From Pseudarthrobacter defluvii (lineage in GTDB: Bacteria > Actinomycetota > Actinomycetes > Actinomycetales > Micrococcaceae), in contig NZ_JAUSYG010000001.1 in assembly GCF_030816725.1 (NCBI RefSeq), positions 372,001 through 436,000 on the forward strand: a stretch of DNA of 64,000 nt. Direction: 5' to 3'. Both the position numbers and the translations under genes were made by a program. Below are positions 1-7,002 of the stretch, piece by piece (position 1 is the stretch's first letter; every line of letters begins with the position of its first letter). The notes beneath the pieces were generated by a model, which worked only from the letters and a program-made list of their open reading frames with translations, searched no databases and had not been told where the DNA came from.

Positions 1-378
1 CGCAGCAACGACCGCGCCGTGGTCCTCATGCAGCAGGCCGACATGTTCGATCCGTCGCTCCTGGCCGACGCCACCGCAAACCCGGCGACCGTCTCCGGCT
101 TCCGCGGGATCGTGCAGACCATTGTTGAGGAGACCAACCACTTCGACGCCCCGGTCTACCTGGTCAACGGCGACAGCCACGTCTTCGCCGCAAACCAGCC
201 CCTCGCCGCGGGCTCACCCTGGCTGGACATCTACGGCTCACCCGCCGCGGACAACCTGCAGCGCATCACGGTGGACGGCGCCAACAACGCCGTGGATTAC
301 GTCCGCTTCACTGTGGCTGGCAACAGCGCCAAAGGCGCCGACGTGCTCAGCTGGGAAAAGGTCCCCTTCAGCCAGTAG
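1..378 (+). CDS. Metallophosphoesterase, C-terminal part (partial)
   Basis: The frame is open from the first base, so only the last 125 codons are present. The segment VYLVNGDSHVFAANQPL, a following SPWLDIYG and a C-terminal beta-rich stretch ending LSWEKVPF look like the end of a secreted calcineurin-like phosphoesterase, where GDSH would carry the last metal-binding histidine. The catalytic front half lies outside the window, so the family call rests on this tail. A perfect 22-bp terminator hairpin follows the stop immediately. Confidence 0.5.
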   Translation, partial: RSNDRAVVLMQQADMFDPSLLADATANPATVSGFRGIVQTIVEETNHFDAPVYLVNGDSHVFAANQPLAAGSPWLDIYGSPAADNLQRITVDGANNAVDYVRFTVAGNSAKGADVLSWEKVPFSQ

Positions 379-384
379 GCACTC

Positions 385-434
385 AACGAAAGCGGACGAC
401 GGCGGGCGCCCACCCGCCGTCGTCCGCTTTCGTT
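385..434 (+). terminator. Intrinsic terminator, GACGACGGCGGG family, copy 1
   Basis: A perfect 22-bp stem (385-406 with 413-434) around a six-base loop runs into a short T tract directly after the metallophosphoesterase stop. The inner core GACGACGGCGGG recurs in at least eight other intergenic hairpins of this window. The outer AACGAAAGCG arm is particular to this copy. Confidence 0.85.
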
Positions 435-554
435 TTAGGGTCTGGACACGGGTAGTCGCCGGATTTATCGTGCAAAGGTGGCGGCTGCCCGACTGGCAGG
501 CTGGCCCATGCTGCCAGTCCGCCATTGCGGCCGTCCGTCATAAGGAGGAAGCAG

Positions 555-1010
555 ATGGCACACGTTGAAGAGGTTGAAGAGACGGTGGAAGTCGCTGTTC
601 CGGTGCGGACCGCGTACAACCAGTGGACCCAGTTCGAATCCTTTCCGCAGTTCATGTCCGGCGTCGAGTCGGTGACCCAGCTGACCGACACCACCAACCA
701 CTGGGTTACCAAAGTGGGCGGCGTCCAAAGGGAGTTTGACACGGAAATCGTCGACCAGGCGCCTGATGACCGGATCGCCTGGCGCAGCACCGACGGCAAG
801 TCGCACGCCGGCATCATCAGGTTCACGCCCCTGGACGCCACCCACACCAAGGTCAAAGTCCATTTCGAATGGGCGCCGGAAAGCGCCACTGAAAAGGCCG
901 GCGCAGCACTGAAAATCGACGACATGCAGGTCAAGGCCGACATGCGGAAGTTCAAGGACTTCATCGAATCGCGCGGCAGCGAAACCGGCGGCTGGCGCAA
1001 AGAGGTCTAG
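555..1010 (+). CDS. SRPBCC family protein (polyketide cyclase/dehydrase-like)
   Basis: This 151-residue protein has the START/SRPBCC pattern: an N-terminal strand VEVAVPVRTAYNQWTQFESF, the helix FPQFMSGVESV, alternating beta strands and a long C-terminal helix. It resembles the COG5637 cyclase/dehydrase group, small ligand-binding cytoplasmic proteins of unsettled role. The start at 555 is chosen because AAGGAGG lies 7 nt upstream; a longer reading from 525 lacks such a site. It is monocistronic, ending at a hairpin shared with the convergent flavodoxin gene. No catalytic residue can be assigned. Confidence 0.75.
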   Translation: MAHVEEVEETVEVAVPVRTAYNQWTQFESFPQFMSGVESVTQLTDTTNHWVTKVGGVQREFDTEIVDQAPDDRIAWRSTDGKSHAGIIRFTPLDATHTKVKVHFEWAPESATEKAGAALKIDDMQVKADMRKFKDFIESRGSETGGWRKEV

Positions 1011-1042
1011 GACGTCGGCGCGCCGGACAGTCATGGACAGCG

Positions 1043-1083
1043 GAACGGGACGACGGCGGGGGCGCACCCGCCGTCGTCCGTTC
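1043..1083. terminator. Bidirectional terminator, GACGACGGCGGG family, copy 2
   Basis: Arms 1043-1060 and 1067-1083 pair with a single G bulge around a short loop. The hairpin sits between the convergent ends of the SRPBCC and flavodoxin genes and could serve both strands. Confidence 0.75.
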
Positions 1084-1106
1084 GTCCCAGCTCAGGGCTT
1101 ATGCTG

Positions 1107-1631
1107 CTAGAGCCGCGCCATGAAGTCCTCGGCGAACCGCGTCACGCCGTCCCACTCGGTGTACACGTAGTCCCTCGAGGTATCCGTATCCAGCGCCCCC
1201 TTGCCGCCTGCAATTCTCTTCATGACCAGGCGCTTAATGAAGTTGTACTGCGTGTAGAGCAGCGCGCCGCCGAACAGCGCCACCTGGGATGGGCGCCAGC
1301 CCGTCTCCTGCTCGAATGCCTCCACATAGCTTTCGGCGTTTTCCGCGTCGCCGTGGGCGGCCAGGCTGACGGAGAAGAGGGCGGACGGGAGACGCTCCAG
1401 GGTCTCCCGGTTCTTTTGGACAAAGTCCTTGACGTATTCCTCGTGCTTGCTCATGTGGACGGACGCCCCCACCATCACCGCATCGCACCCCGACGGAATG
1501 GCGTCCCCCGCGTCCTTGATGTCTGCAGTTTCAGCTTCATGCCCGTGCGCGCGGAGCACGTCGGCAATGAACTCGGCGATCCTGGCTGTTTGGCCTTCAG
1601 TGGTGCCGTACGCAATGTAGATGCTGGCCAT
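1107..1631 (-). CDS. Flavodoxin domain-containing protein
   Basis: This 174-residue protein starts with the FMN phosphate-binding loop pattern YGTTEGQTARIAEFIAD (residues about 8-24) and keeps the flavodoxin strands AVMVGASVHMSKH and SALFSVSLAAHG. This is the HemG/flavodoxin_5 layout found in menaquinone-dependent protoporphyrinogen oxidase and in many actinobacterial stress-related flavodoxins. The start is ATG at 1631, preceded by GAGGAGG at good spacing; longer upstream readings overlap noncoding sequence. Nothing nearby belongs to haem synthesis, so I keep the generic name. It runs antisense to its neighbour and shares the hairpin at 1043-1083. Confidence 0.75.
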   Translation of the reverse strand: MASIYIAYGTTEGQTARIAEFIADVLRAHGHEAETADIKDAGDAIPSGCDAVMVGASVHMSKHEEYVKDFVQKNRETLERLPSALFSVSLAAHGDAENAESYVEAFEQETGWRPSQVALFGGALLYTQYNFIKRLVMKRIAGGKGALDTDTSRDYVYTEWDGVTRFAEDFMARL

Positions 1632-1714
1632 CTTGGCCTCCTCGTGGTGTCCGGACCCGACCCGCACCACTTTGCCAAGTCGAACTTGACGGGCGTAGGG
1701 GCTAACGTCCCGGA

Positions 1715-1750
1715 GCGGACGACGGCGGGCGCCCACCCGCCGTCGTCGCC
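1715..1750 (-). terminator. Terminator hairpin, GACGACGGCGGG family, copy 3
   Basis: Arms 1715-1729 and 1736-1750 form the core stem. It lies 21 bases past the stop of the leftward GNAT gene and upstream of the flavodoxin gene, so it would end the GNAT transcript. Confidence 0.7.
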
Positions 1751-1771
1751 TTCCTACGTGCCGCGCAGGTC

Positions 1772-2245
1772 TTAGAGCCGAAGCTCCATAAACACGCTGT
1801 TGGGGTCCAGCACGTAATTGGCAAACGGCGGGCACTCCGTAAACCCGTGCCGGGCATACAGCCGCCGCGCAGGCGCAAAGTAGTCCTCGGTTCCGGTCTC
1901 CAGATAGGCGCGCTCAAGGTTCCGCGTACGGGCGTCGTCAAGGATGTACCCGAGCATGAGCGTGGCCACGCCGCGTCCCCGGGCCGTTGTTGTGGTACGC
2001 ATGGATTTGATCTCGCCGTGCCTCCCCGGGCCGGTGGGGGAGGTCAGGAGCTTGAGTGCGCCGCACCCCAAAAGGTTGCCGTCCTCACGAGCCGTCCAGA
2101 ACGTGATGGAAGGGGCGGACAGGGCGGCGTGGTCCAGGGCGTGCACGCTTTCGGCGGGCGAGGTGGCGAACATGTCGGCCAGGTGTTCGCTCAGGAGCTG
2201 GTGAACGTCAGCGCGCGCGGGGCTGTCCCGGTCAATCGAAATTAT
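1772..2245 (-). CDS. GNAT family N-acetyltransferase
   Basis: The conserved region of 157 residues reads ISIDRDSPARADVHQLL at the N-terminus, then the GNAT core GEIKSMRTTTTARGRGVATLML (acetyl-CoA pyrophosphate loop RGRGVA) and ends YARHGFTECPPFANYVLDP. This matches small actinobacterial acetyltransferases of about 155-165 residues. The start is unresolved. The first codons of the conserved part are ATA and ATT at 2245-2240, and the next upstream candidates are TTG 2365 and GTG 2377, without good ribosome sites and overlapping the intergenic region. An unusual start or a sequence error at the 5' end is possible. The substrate is unknown. Confidence 0.7.
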   Translation of the reverse strand: MISIDRDSPARADVHQLLSEHLADMFATSPAESVHALDHAALSAPSITFWTAREDGNLLGCGALKLLTSPTGPGRHGEIKSMRTTTTARGRGVATLMLGYILDDARTRNLERAYLETGTEDYFAPARRLYARHGFTECPPFANYVLDPNSVFMELRL

Positions 2246-2329
2246 CGCTTCAAATTTACCCGTTGCGTCCCCGGTCAGCCGTATGCCAAGATTCCCCTGA
2301 TCGTGACCCGACTCCAGGAGGTGAGACCC

Positions 2330-2383
2330 ATGAACGCTGTATCCGTAATGGGTGCTCCCTCGCAACCCACGATCCACGGCTGA
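2330..2383 (+). CDS. Possible 17-residue leader peptide upstream of the patatin gene
   Basis: An ATG at 2330 follows CCAGGAGGTGAGACCC, a strong ribosome-binding site, and opens a 17-codon frame (MNAVSVMGAPSQPTIHG) that stops 52 nt before the patatin start. The strong site on such a short frame suggests a translated leader or uORF. There is no run of a single amino acid and no clear alternative hairpin, so an attenuator is not shown. It may also be a degraded gene start. Confidence 0.3.
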   Translation: MNAVSVMGAPSQPTIHG

Positions 2384-2435
2384 ACCAGCCGCCACCGGGA
2401 GCGCCGAACAGGCACATTCGCGAAAGGCGACTCCC

Positions 2436-3347
2436 ATGAACACAACATCAACTTCAACTCTGCGCACTGCTCCGGCTGCTTCTTCAAAGCGCGCCCTGGT
2501 CCTCGGTGGCGGCGGCTCCACAGGCAACGCCTGGCTGATCGGCGTCCTGGCCGGCCTGGCAGGCGCCGGGCCGGACATGACCAGGGCCGACAGGGTTATC
2601 GGAACCTCTGCCGGATCCACGGCCGCCGCCCAGATCGCCGGCGCCAGCCTGGCCGAACTGTATGGCGCCGTCCTTGACACTCCGCTCCCGCGGCGGCCCT
2701 GTCCTCTGGGAACGCAGGCTTCCGCTCGCCCCGTGCCCAGCCACCTCGAGCGGACCGGCAGGATCATCGCGGCCTCCACGGACGCGGCCGACATGCGCCG
2801 CAGGATGGGCGCGGCGGCACTCGACCTCGCGGCGGACTACGACGGCTCAGAGCGGTGGCGGGCCACCGTCGCGGCGCGGCTTCCCCGGCAGGAATGGGCA
2901 GAGCATGAACTGCTGATCACGGCGGTGGACGCGGGAAGCGGCGAGGCCGCAGTCTTCAACCGCTACAGCGGCATCGGCCTGGTGGACGCCGTCGCCGCCA
3001 GTTGCTCCAGCGCCTCTGCGTACCGGATAGGGGACAAGAGCTATATCGACGGCGGCTACCGGTGCAACGAGAACGCCGACCTGGCCGCCGGGTGCGGGCG
3101 CGTGCTGGTCCTGTCGCCCTTCGGAGGCAGGACCAGGATGCCGCTGGAGTGGGGCATGCAGCTGGCTGTCCAGGTCGAGGAGTTGCGCGCCGGAGGGAGC
3201 AGGGTTGAGGTGATTTTCCCGGAAAGCGAAGACGAGCACATGTTCGGTGCCAACGCGATGGACCTGTCACTCCGGCCAGCCGCCGCTGAAGCCGGATACA
3301 ACCAAGGCAAAGCCCGCGCCGGGCAACTCGCCGAATTCTGGCGGTGA
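2436..3347 (+). CDS. Patatin-like phospholipase family protein
   Basis: This 303-residue protein carries the patatin elements: the glycine-rich oxyanion loop LVLGGGGSTGNAW (about residues 19-31), the nucleophile elbow GTSAGS (Ser about 57) and the catalytic aspartate motif DGGYR near residue 208. It would be a serine lipid acyl hydrolase with a Ser-Asp dyad. Unlike the usual DGGGxRG/K loop, it has GGGGSTG with no Arg or Lys. No signal peptide is seen. ATG 2436 is chosen because residues before it are low-complexity; the Shine-Dalgarno CGAAAGG is modest. Upstream lies a possible leader peptide; downstream is AT-richer intergenic sequence. Confidence 0.8.
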   Translation: MNTTSTSTLRTAPAASSKRALVLGGGGSTGNAWLIGVLAGLAGAGPDMTRADRVIGTSAGSTAAAQIAGASLAELYGAVLDTPLPRRPCPLGTQASARPVPSHLERTGRIIAASTDAADMRRRMGAAALDLAADYDGSERWRATVAARLPRQEWAEHELLITAVDAGSGEAAVFNRYSGIGLVDAVAASCSSASAYRIGDKSYIDGGYRCNENADLAAGCGRVLVLSPFGGRTRMPLEWGMQLAVQVEELRAGGSRVEVIFPESEDEHMFGANAMDLSLRPAAAEAGYNQGKARAGQLAEFWR

Positions 3348-3604
3348 CAGTCGCAGCAAAATAAAGCGCTGTCTTTGTTCACTCTTGTAAGGCTTTCGGT
3401 ACTTTTATCGGCTATTTCAAAAGAAAGGCCAAAAATGGCATCGCAGTCGATTTCGTGAAACCTCCTTGACCAGTTCCGTGATGCCACCGCGGCGTCCCTC
3501 ACGTAGCCAGCATCCGCGGCGAGCGCGGCCCACACAGGACTAGATAAAAAAATAAAAGTAGGTATGGTATCCGGTAACGCAATGCACGGAAAGGTGTGAT
3601 TCGG
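3348..3604. other. AT-rich intergenic region
   Basis: These 257 bases are clearly AT-richer than the surroundings (for example the A-rich stretch at 3544-3556). They hold no convincing gene. A seven-codon ATG frame at 3434 with an upstream AAAGG is too short to call. The region most likely carries the promoter of the 44-residue basic protein that follows. Confidence 0.4.
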
Positions 3605-3739
3605 ATGTCCGGAAAATCCCCCAAAAGCGGCGCCGCGAAAAAAGCCGGCAAATCGATCCTGCAAAAACGAGCCGAAAAAAGAGCAAAAAGCGAAGACAAC
3701 GAACTTAATTTTGTAAAACCGCGCAAAAACCAGCGCTGA
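3605..3739 (+). CDS. Small lysine-rich basic protein (44 residues)
   Basis: ATG at 3605 follows GGAAAGGTG at proper spacing and opens a 44-codon frame rich in Lys, Arg and Ala: MSGKSPKSGAAKKAGKSILQ at the N-terminus, KRAEKRAKSEDNE in the middle and PRKNQR at the end. No membrane segment or cysteine is present. A strong GC hairpin begins 8 bases after the stop. The clean ribosome site, terminator and coherent composition support a real gene, perhaps a nucleic-acid or ribosome-associated protein; that role is inference from charge alone. Base composition is distinctly A-rich compared with neighbours. Confidence 0.65.
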   Translation: MSGKSPKSGAAKKAGKSILQKRAEKRAKSEDNELNFVKPRKNQR

Positions 3740-3747
3740 CCATGCCA

Positions 3748-3787
3748 GCGGGCGGCCGCCCGGGACTCCTAGCCCGCGGCCGCCCGC
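3748..3787 (+). terminator. GC-rich terminator hairpin
   Basis: A perfect 12-bp stem GCGGGCGGCCGC (3748-3759) pairs with 3776-3787 around a 16-base loop just after the 44-residue basic protein. No T tract follows. Confidence 0.6.
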
Positions 3788-3860
3788 GCCAACCGGCAGC
3801 TTCACCGGCGCAGCCGCAGACCGCCGCACAACGCCGGGGATCAGCCGAAGGATACGAACC

Positions 3861-4205
3861 ATGATGACTTCCCACAACGCTTTAGTGGTCCCTACCCGAC
3901 TCACCCAGCCGGTGCACCTCAGGCCGATCGAGCTTGATGAGACGGCCTTCCAGAAGGTTGCGTCAGGAGGTGTCGGGCTCCTTGCCGGCACTGATTGGCT
4001 CGTCTATCTCGACACCCACGCAAACAGGCTGGCCACCAATCCCCGCGCCGAGGTGCTCATCCGCGAGGCCGGAATCGACCTGGACGGAACCATCCGCGGG
4101 ACCGCCCTGTTCCTGGGCCGCGACAAGCGGGACGGAGAGTGCGGCGCTCCAGGTCACCTCATCAGGCTTGCCGAGCAGCTGTTCGACTCACCGCTCGCCG
4201 CATAG
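3861..4205 (+). CDS. Hypothetical protein, DUF3846-like
   Basis: This 114-residue soluble protein has no signal or membrane segment. The arrangement LRPIELDETAFQKVAS, then DWLVYLDTHANRLATNPRAE and the end DGTIRGTALFLGRD resembles the DUF3846 pattern, in which a short strand, a conserved N-x-x-A and a final I-R/C-G-x-A segment follow each other. I recall that pattern loosely and treat it as a hint only. The double ATG at 3861 is preceded by GAAGGA. A terminator of the GACGACGGCGGG family lies 45 bases downstream. Function is unknown. Confidence 0.5.
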   Translation: MMTSHNALVVPTRLTQPVHLRPIELDETAFQKVASGGVGLLAGTDWLVYLDTHANRLATNPRAEVLIREAGIDLDGTIRGTALFLGRDKRDGECGAPGHLIRLAEQLFDSPLAA

Positions 4206-4250
4206 CCGGCCCGGCGCTCAATGGCGCGCGCTGGGCCACAACACCGGTGG

Positions 4251-4288
4251 AGCGGACGACGGCGGGTGCCCACCCGCCGTCGTCCGCT
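4251..4288. terminator. Bidirectional terminator, GACGACGGCGGG family, copy 4
   Basis: Arms 4251-4266 and 4273-4288 form a perfect 16-bp stem between the convergent DUF3846-like and DUF427 genes. The right arm ends inside the DUF427 stop codon (4288-4290). Confidence 0.8.
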
Positions 4289-4584
4289 TATTCCGCCTGC
4301 TGGTCCTCGATGGTGACGCCGCGCCAGAACGCGATCCTGTCCTCAATGTGCTTGGCCCGCGGCTTCGCGTCCGGGTAGTACCAGGCCGCGGCCTCGTTCA
4401 GCTCGCCGTCAACCTCCAGCGTGTGGTAACTGGCCGTGCCCTTCCACGGGCAGAACGTGTTCTTGCCGCTGTCCCGCAGGTAGTCGGCGTTGACGGCGTC
4501 GCGCGGGAAGTAATGGTTGCCCTCCACCACTATGGTGTCCGCGGATTCGGCGATGACTCTTCCGTTCCAGATAGCCCTGACCAT
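4288..4584 (-). CDS. DUF427 domain-containing protein
   Basis: This 98-residue protein is a near-complete DUF427 domain: VRAIWNGRVIAESADTIVVE, the signature NHYFPRDAV, CPWKGTASYHTL and the closing AAWYYPDAKPRAKHI. The family is a small beta fold of unknown biochemical role, common as a stand-alone protein in actinobacteria. The start is ATG 4584, with GGAAGGGA upstream, rather than a farther ATG at 4614. It precedes no obvious operon partner and ends in the copy-4 hairpin. Confidence 0.85.
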   Translation of the reverse strand: MVRAIWNGRVIAESADTIVVEGNHYFPRDAVNADYLRDSGKNTFCPWKGTASYHTLEVDGELNEAAAWYYPDAKPRAKHIEDRIAFWRGVTIEDQQAE

Positions 4585-4673
4585 GAGTTCCCTTCCGTCG
4601 CTTCCGTCCCGCAAAAGGTGACGGTTGTAGGGATGCCAACGGCCTGGGAGTCGCGCTTGTTCCCCGCAGCCCC

Positions 4674-5033
4674 CTAGCGCGGGCTCTTGTCGATGACGCA
4701 GAACCGGTTCCCGTCCGGATCCTCAAGGACCACAAAGTCTGGGTCCTCCGGGTACGAGTCCCAGTCCACCCGTTTGGCACCGAGGGTGACCAGGCGCTCC
4801 ACCTCCGCGTCCTGGTCACCCGCATAGAGGTCCAAGTGGATCCGCGGGTGGTCCTGGACAGGGGTTTCGCTGAGCATGAGCGACAGCTCCGCACCAGGGC
4901 CCGACGACGGCACAAGGGTCACCCACGTTTCGTCGCCTTCTTCCCGGGGGACATAGCCAATGGCGTCATGCCAGAACTTGGTGGCGGCGGCGACGTCGTT
5001 GACGCCAAGGACGATGGTTCCGATGGTCAACAT
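4674..5033 (-). CDS. VOC family protein (glyoxalase/dioxygenase superfamily)
   Basis: The 119 residues show one vicinal-oxygen-chelate domain: GTIVLGVNDVAAATKFWHDAIGY at the N-terminus, RIHLDLYAGDQDAEVERLVTLGA in the middle and the typical ending DFVVLEDPDGNRFCVID. His in RIHLDLY and Glu in VVLEDPDGN are plausible metal ligands. The substrate cannot be read from sequence, and members range from lyases to resistance proteins. The ribosome site before ATG 5033 is weak. It lies between the DUF427 gene and the pectinesterase terminator, on the same strand as both. Confidence 0.8.
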   Translation of the reverse strand: MLTIGTIVLGVNDVAAATKFWHDAIGYVPREEGDETWVTLVPSSGPGAELSLMLSETPVQDHPRIHLDLYAGDQDAEVERLVTLGAKRVDWDSYPEDPDFVVLEDPDGNRFCVIDKSPR

Positions 5034-5083
5034 CCGCCCAGCCTAAACCTCGCCGCAGCGGCCCGGCTAGGCAGGAACGGCGA

Positions 5084-5124
5084 AAGGGAAGGTCCGGTTC
5101 CGCGGCGGAACCGGACCTTCCCTT
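5084..5124 (-). terminator. Terminator hairpin after the pectin operon
   Basis: A perfect 20-bp stem (5084-5103 with 5105-5124) begins 7 bases beyond the stop of the leftward pectinesterase gene. It differs in sequence from the GACGACGGCGGG family. Confidence 0.85.
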
Positions 5125-5130
5125 CCATAA

Positions 5131-7002
5131 CTAGGCGACCGGCACCACGCTGCAGTCCGCCGTCGACCCTTCAAGCTGGGGCGCCCAGCCGTCCGTTCCC
5201 TGCAGGTACGTCCTGACCGTGTAGCTGCCCGCCTCCGGCCCGGGCAGCTGCGGGCGGTCAGGCGTCACCTGTGCACCCGGTCCGCGGTTGTTGAACTCGT
5301 GGAACCGGGCCTCGCGCCAGGAGAAGCCGCTCATGTCCGTCCACGGCGTACCCGAGATGTGCGCGCCAAGCCAGGAATCCCTGACCAGGACCTGGGCCAC
5401 CGCCTTCGGGTCGCCGCTGGGATGCCACGGCCTGCCAAGGTGGACGGAGCCGGCGGCCGCGTCCGAGACAAGCCGGCACCGGTCAAAAAGGTACCCGTAC
5501 TTGATGGACAGGTCCTGGCTGCCGGCCGTGACGTAGCCATTGTTGGTCGTGGAACCCCGGTCCAGGCTCTTGATCTGGCAGCCGCTGAAAACGGCGGTGC
5601 CGCGGCCGAAAATGAAGTCCACGTCCCCTTCCACATAACAGCTGTCAAAGTAGAAGCGGGCCTGGACGCCCGCGCCGGGGGAGTTGACCAGCAAGGTGTC
5701 CTGGTTGCCCAGCAGCCTGACATTGGACAGCGCCGACCGGTCCCCTGTGATGTGCAGGGCGACGGCCTGGCGGTCCTTCATCCCCAGGTTGGCGGCCTCG
5801 TCGAAATCGTTGCTGATGGTCAGGTTCCGTGCCACGAAATCCGGCCCGTCAACCCGCACGGACGCGCTGCCCGAGGTGCCGAAGTTCCCGCTGCCGTCCG
5901 GCTTGGGCGTCCCGGAGGCGTTGTTGTAGACCAGCACCACATCCTCCGGCCGGGCACCCTGCCCAGCGAAAGTGATCCGCGGCTTGGTGGCAGGGATCCG
6001 GACGGCTTCCCGGTAAGTGCCCGGCTGGATCCTGATGACCGTCCGCTGGAGGCTGGCATTCGGGACCGAATCCACCGCGGACTGTACGGTCGTGAACGCC
6101 TTGCCCGGACCGACGTCGAGCGTCACCGGCAGGTCCACCGGACGTTCGCTGGGCCAGTACATCTCCAGCAGGGGATCGGTGCCGGCGCCGATGTTCAGGA
6201 AGTAGCCCGGCGGGACGATCTGCTTGGATTGCAGTTCGCGGGCCACCAGGCGGGCCACCTCCACGGCGCCGAGGGCCTGGAAATGCGTATTGTCCTCCGA
6301 ACCCTGCGGGTACTGCGGGTGCTGGCCCGGGGCGAGGAAGAGGAAACGCGACTTGGTTCCTTCCGGCCCCAGCTCCTGCCACAACTGTTTCGAAGAGGCC
6401 GTCAGGTCCACCAGCGCAGTGCCGGACGCCGCAGCAAGTTCGCGGACGGCCCGCGGATACTCACCGTGGGAATCCTTGGCATTGCCGGAGGCATCAAAGC
6501 GGCGGCGCTCCACCGGGGTGACCAGCACGGGCTTGCCCCCGCGTGCCCTGGCACCGTCGATGTACCGGCCCAGATACTCCTTGAAGGTGGAATCAGGGAG
6601 AGTCCCGCGGGCCGGATCGGCAACCTTTTCGTCGTTGTGGCCGAAGCTGATGAGCAGGTAGTCGCCCGGCTGCATCAGTGCCAGCACCCGGTCCAGCAGG
6701 CCTGCGTCGGCGAAGCTCTTGGAGGACGCGCCGGACCACGCGTAATCGAAGACGGTCGCCTGCGGTCCCAGCAGGAGCGGCAGGGCCTGTCCCCACCCCG
6801 CGCGGGGCCGTTCGGACTGCTGGTAGGCCGACGACGTCGAGTCACCGACCACAAAAATGACCGGCTTGGTGCGGGGCTTCGAGGGGTCGGGGCTGGCTTG
6901 GGCGACGGCGGTTGCCACCCCTGTTCCGGAGAGGGCCGCAGTGCCGGCAGCGAGGGCCAGGGAGGCCAGGACGCTGCGCCGGCTGGGCAGGATTGCGGCC
7001 AT
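5131..7002 (-). CDS. Fused rhamnogalacturonan acetylesterase and pectin methylesterase
   Basis: This 623-residue secreted protein has two enzymes in one chain. A Tat-type signal (SRRSVLASLALAAG, residues 7-20) precedes an SGNH/CE12 esterase: GDST with Ser55, GHNDE and the late DNTHFQ, which supply the catalytic set. Residues about 290-600 form a CE8 pectin methylesterase: GNQDTLL, DFIFGRGTAVF and LGRPWHP carry the expected Gln, Asp, Asp, Arg and Trp. Together they would remove acetyl and methyl groups from pectin outside the cell. The ATG overlaps the stop of the upstream pectate lyase (ATGA), so the two are translated together and prepare pectin for lyase attack. Confidence 0.88.
   Translation of the reverse strand: MAAILPSRRSVLASLALAAGTAALSGTGVATAVAQASPDPSKPRTKPVIFVVGDSTSSAYQQSERPRAGWGQALPLLLGPQATVFDYAWSGASSKSFADAGLLDRVLALMQPGDYLLISFGHNDEKVADPARGTLPDSTFKEYLGRYIDGARARGGKPVLVTPVERRRFDASGNAKDSHGEYPRAVRELAAASGTALVDLTASSKQLWQELGPEGTKSRFLFLAPGQHPQYPQGSEDNTHFQALGAVEVARLVARELQSKQIVPPGYFLNIGAGTDPLLEMYWPSERPVDLPVTLDVGPGKAFTTVQSAVDSVPNASLQRTVIRIQPGTYREAVRIPATKPRITFAGQGARPEDVVLVYNNASGTPKPDGSGNFGTSGSASVRVDGPDFVARNLTISNDFDEAANLGMKDRQAVALHITGDRSALSNVRLLGNQDTLLVNSPGAGVQARFYFDSCYVEGDVDFIFGRGTAVFSGCQIKSLDRGSTTNNGYVTAGSQDLSIKYGYLFDRCRLVSDAAAGSVHLGRPWHPSGDPKAVAQVLVRDSWLGAHISGTPWTDMSGFSWREARFHEFNNRGPGAQVTPDRPQLPGPEAGSYTVRTYLQGTDGWAPQLEGSTADCSVVPVA

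Noticed and set aside
3434..3457. Seven-codon ATG frame with an upstream AAAGG site
   Set aside because: Too short and without further evidence to be called a leader peptide.
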